This document shows positions 22,235 through 22,903 of a stretch of DNA of 22,903 bases, one piece after another; positions within the stretch are counted from its first letter, which is position 1; the number at the start of each line of letters is the position of its first letter. Made by a program: the position numbers and the translations under genes. The stretch comes from Candidatus Pacearchaeota archaeon. GTDB lineage: Archaea; Nanobdellota; Nanobdellia; Pacearchaeales; GW2011-AR1. Location of the stretch: NCBI GenBank assembly GCA_016784085.1, contig JADHVH010000007.1, forward strand, positions 1 through 22,903. The letters run 5' to 3'. The notes beneath the pieces were generated by a model that did no database searches, was not told where the DNA came from, and worked only from the letters and a program-made list of their open reading frames with translations.

Positions 22235-22753
22235 TTATTTATTATAATTATTATATTGAGTGATTGTTTCTTTCATCCATTCAGCAAGATTTCTAAAATG
22301 AGGGCTTGTGATAATATTTCCATCAACAACAACATCCTCATCCAAGTAATTTGCACCACAATTAATCAAATCATCTTTACATCCTTTGTAACAGGTTGCT
22401 TTTTTCCCTTTCATTATTCCTGCAGATATAAGAACCCAAGGACCATGACAAACTGAAGAAATTATTTTTCCTTTATCATTCATTTCTCTTATAAAACGAA
22501 GAACTTCTTCTATTTGTCTAACCCTATCTGGAGATTCGTATCCTCCTGGAATTACAACTAGATCATAGTTTTTTTCATTTAAATCTTTAGCTTCAATTTC
22601 TACTTTTATTGGGAAACCATTTTTTCCTAATAATTCACCTTTATTTTTTGAAGAAATATCCACCTTAAATCCTTCCTCTTGAAGTCTATAGTAGGGATAA
22701 ATAAATTCTGAATCTTCAAATCCTTGACTTACAATTATTACTGCCTGTTTCAT
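22235..22753 (-). CDS. pfpI: PfpI/DJ-1 family protein (intracellular protease or deglycase type)
   Basis: The 172-residue protein is close in length and wording to Pyrococcus PfpI. Glu13 sits in GFEDSEFIYPYYRLQEEG, IPGGYESPDRVR is at 68-79, and the nucleophile elbow SVCHGPWVL supplies Cys102 and His103; KGKKATCYKGCKDDLINCG and DGNIITSPH follow. Family members have been described as oligomeric proteases, chaperones or glyoxalase/deglycase enzymes that protect against carbonyl damage; the sequence does not say which. All three catalytic positions of the family are present. It has its own TATA box and no evident tie to the glycan genes. Extra Cys at 120, 124 and 132 are unusual but not interpretable. 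Confidence 0.93.
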   Translation of the reverse strand: MKQAVIIVSQGFEDSEFIYPYYRLQEEGFKVDISSKNKGELLGKNGFPIKVEIEAKDLNEKNYDLVVIPGGYESPDRVRQIEEVLRFIREMNDKGKIISSVCHGPWVLISAGIMKGKKATCYKGCKDDLINCGANYLDEDVVVDGNIITSPHFRNLAEWMKETITQYNNYNK

Positions 22754-22775
22754 TTTTTTAAAAATAATATATTGT

Positions 22776-22784
22776 TTTTATAAC
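22776..22784 (-). promoter_or_regulatory. TATA box of pfpI
   Basis: Minus-strand gttataaaa is centred about 26 bp before the pfpI start codon. Confidence 0.5.
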
Positions 22785-22819
22785 TTTCTAATTCCTGAGA
22801 ATTAATCGACATAACATTT

Positions 22820-22903
22820 TTATCCTAAAATAATAAAGTTCAATAATTTTTGAAATTTACTTCCAAACCACAAATCTCCTAAATTTTCTAAAAAACCTAT
22901 TTT
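22820..22903 (-). CDS. Possible 3' end of a further gene, cut by the window edge
   Basis: On the minus strand one frame is open from the window edge for 27 codons to a TAA at 22820-22822. It ends ...DLWFGSKFQKLLNFIILG, with the codon choice of neighbouring genes. It is too short to identify, and an open frame of this length could be chance. If real, its end lies about 36 bp before the pfpI TATA box. Confidence 0.35.
   Translation of the reverse strand, partial: KIGFLENLGDLWFGSKFQKLLNFIILG

Noticed and set aside
1..22903. CRISPR array, insertion sequences, integrase or attachment sites.
   Set aside because: No regularly spaced repeats, transposase or integrase motifs, or long duplications of tRNA ends were seen on either strand by eye.

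Overview
This AT-rich window looks like a chromosome segment of an archaeon, most likely a small-genome DPANN-type lineage (Pacearchaeota/Woesearchaeota-like). The support is a transcription factor B, an Sm-like (LSm) protein, ribosomal protein S8e, an archaeal secF-secD pair in that order, five tRNA genes with no encoded CCA, and many genes with a TATA box about 24-28 bp before the start codon, the pattern of leaderless mRNAs. The lineage is an inference; there is no rRNA here to fix it.

Region 1 (1-3829) is the 3' part of a very large, probably exported protein. A Cys-rich N-terminal region of unknown family is followed by an NlpC/P60- or CHAP-like cysteine-peptidase domain, a LysM-like domain and a C-terminal domain resembling DUF1615, a lysozyme-like family I know from bacteria. 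This is a peptidoglycan-hydrolase architecture in an apparent archaeon. Region 2 (3855-10302) is housekeeping: tRNA-Leu, a small SET-domain protein, TFB, S8e, LSm, RNase Z, a tRNA cluster (Arg-TCT, Cys, Arg-CCT, Gly) and secF-secD. tRNA-Gly lies only 10 nt before secF with no promoter visible between them, so RNase Z cleavage may create the 5' end of the secF mRNA.

Region 3 (10349-22128) is a surface-glycan locus. Assembly genes: a Wzx-like flippase, an APH-fold kinase, a nucleotidyltransferase/thymidylate-kinase-like fusion, a GT2 glycosyltransferase and a GT10 (alpha-1,3-fucosyltransferase family) enzyme. Sugar-nucleotide genes: GDP-mannose 4,6-dehydratase, a GDP-fucose-synthase-like reductase with two altered catalytic positions, a cupin/C-methyltransferase/cupin operon, a degenerate Nudix protein, and a PLP enzyme in which His replaces the PLP lysine, as in 3-dehydrases (ColD/RfbH). 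Together they suggest a GDP-linked 6-deoxy, 3,6-dideoxy and possibly C-methylated sugar. Region 4 (22235-22903) holds a PfpI/DJ-1 protein and the 3' end of a possible further gene.

The genes alternate strands often, with short 3' overlaps at convergent pairs. First genes of transcription units look leaderless; at least two internal genes (secD and the C-methyltransferase) have a short purine-rich Shine-Dalgarno-like motif. No mobile element, CRISPR array or replication origin was seen.
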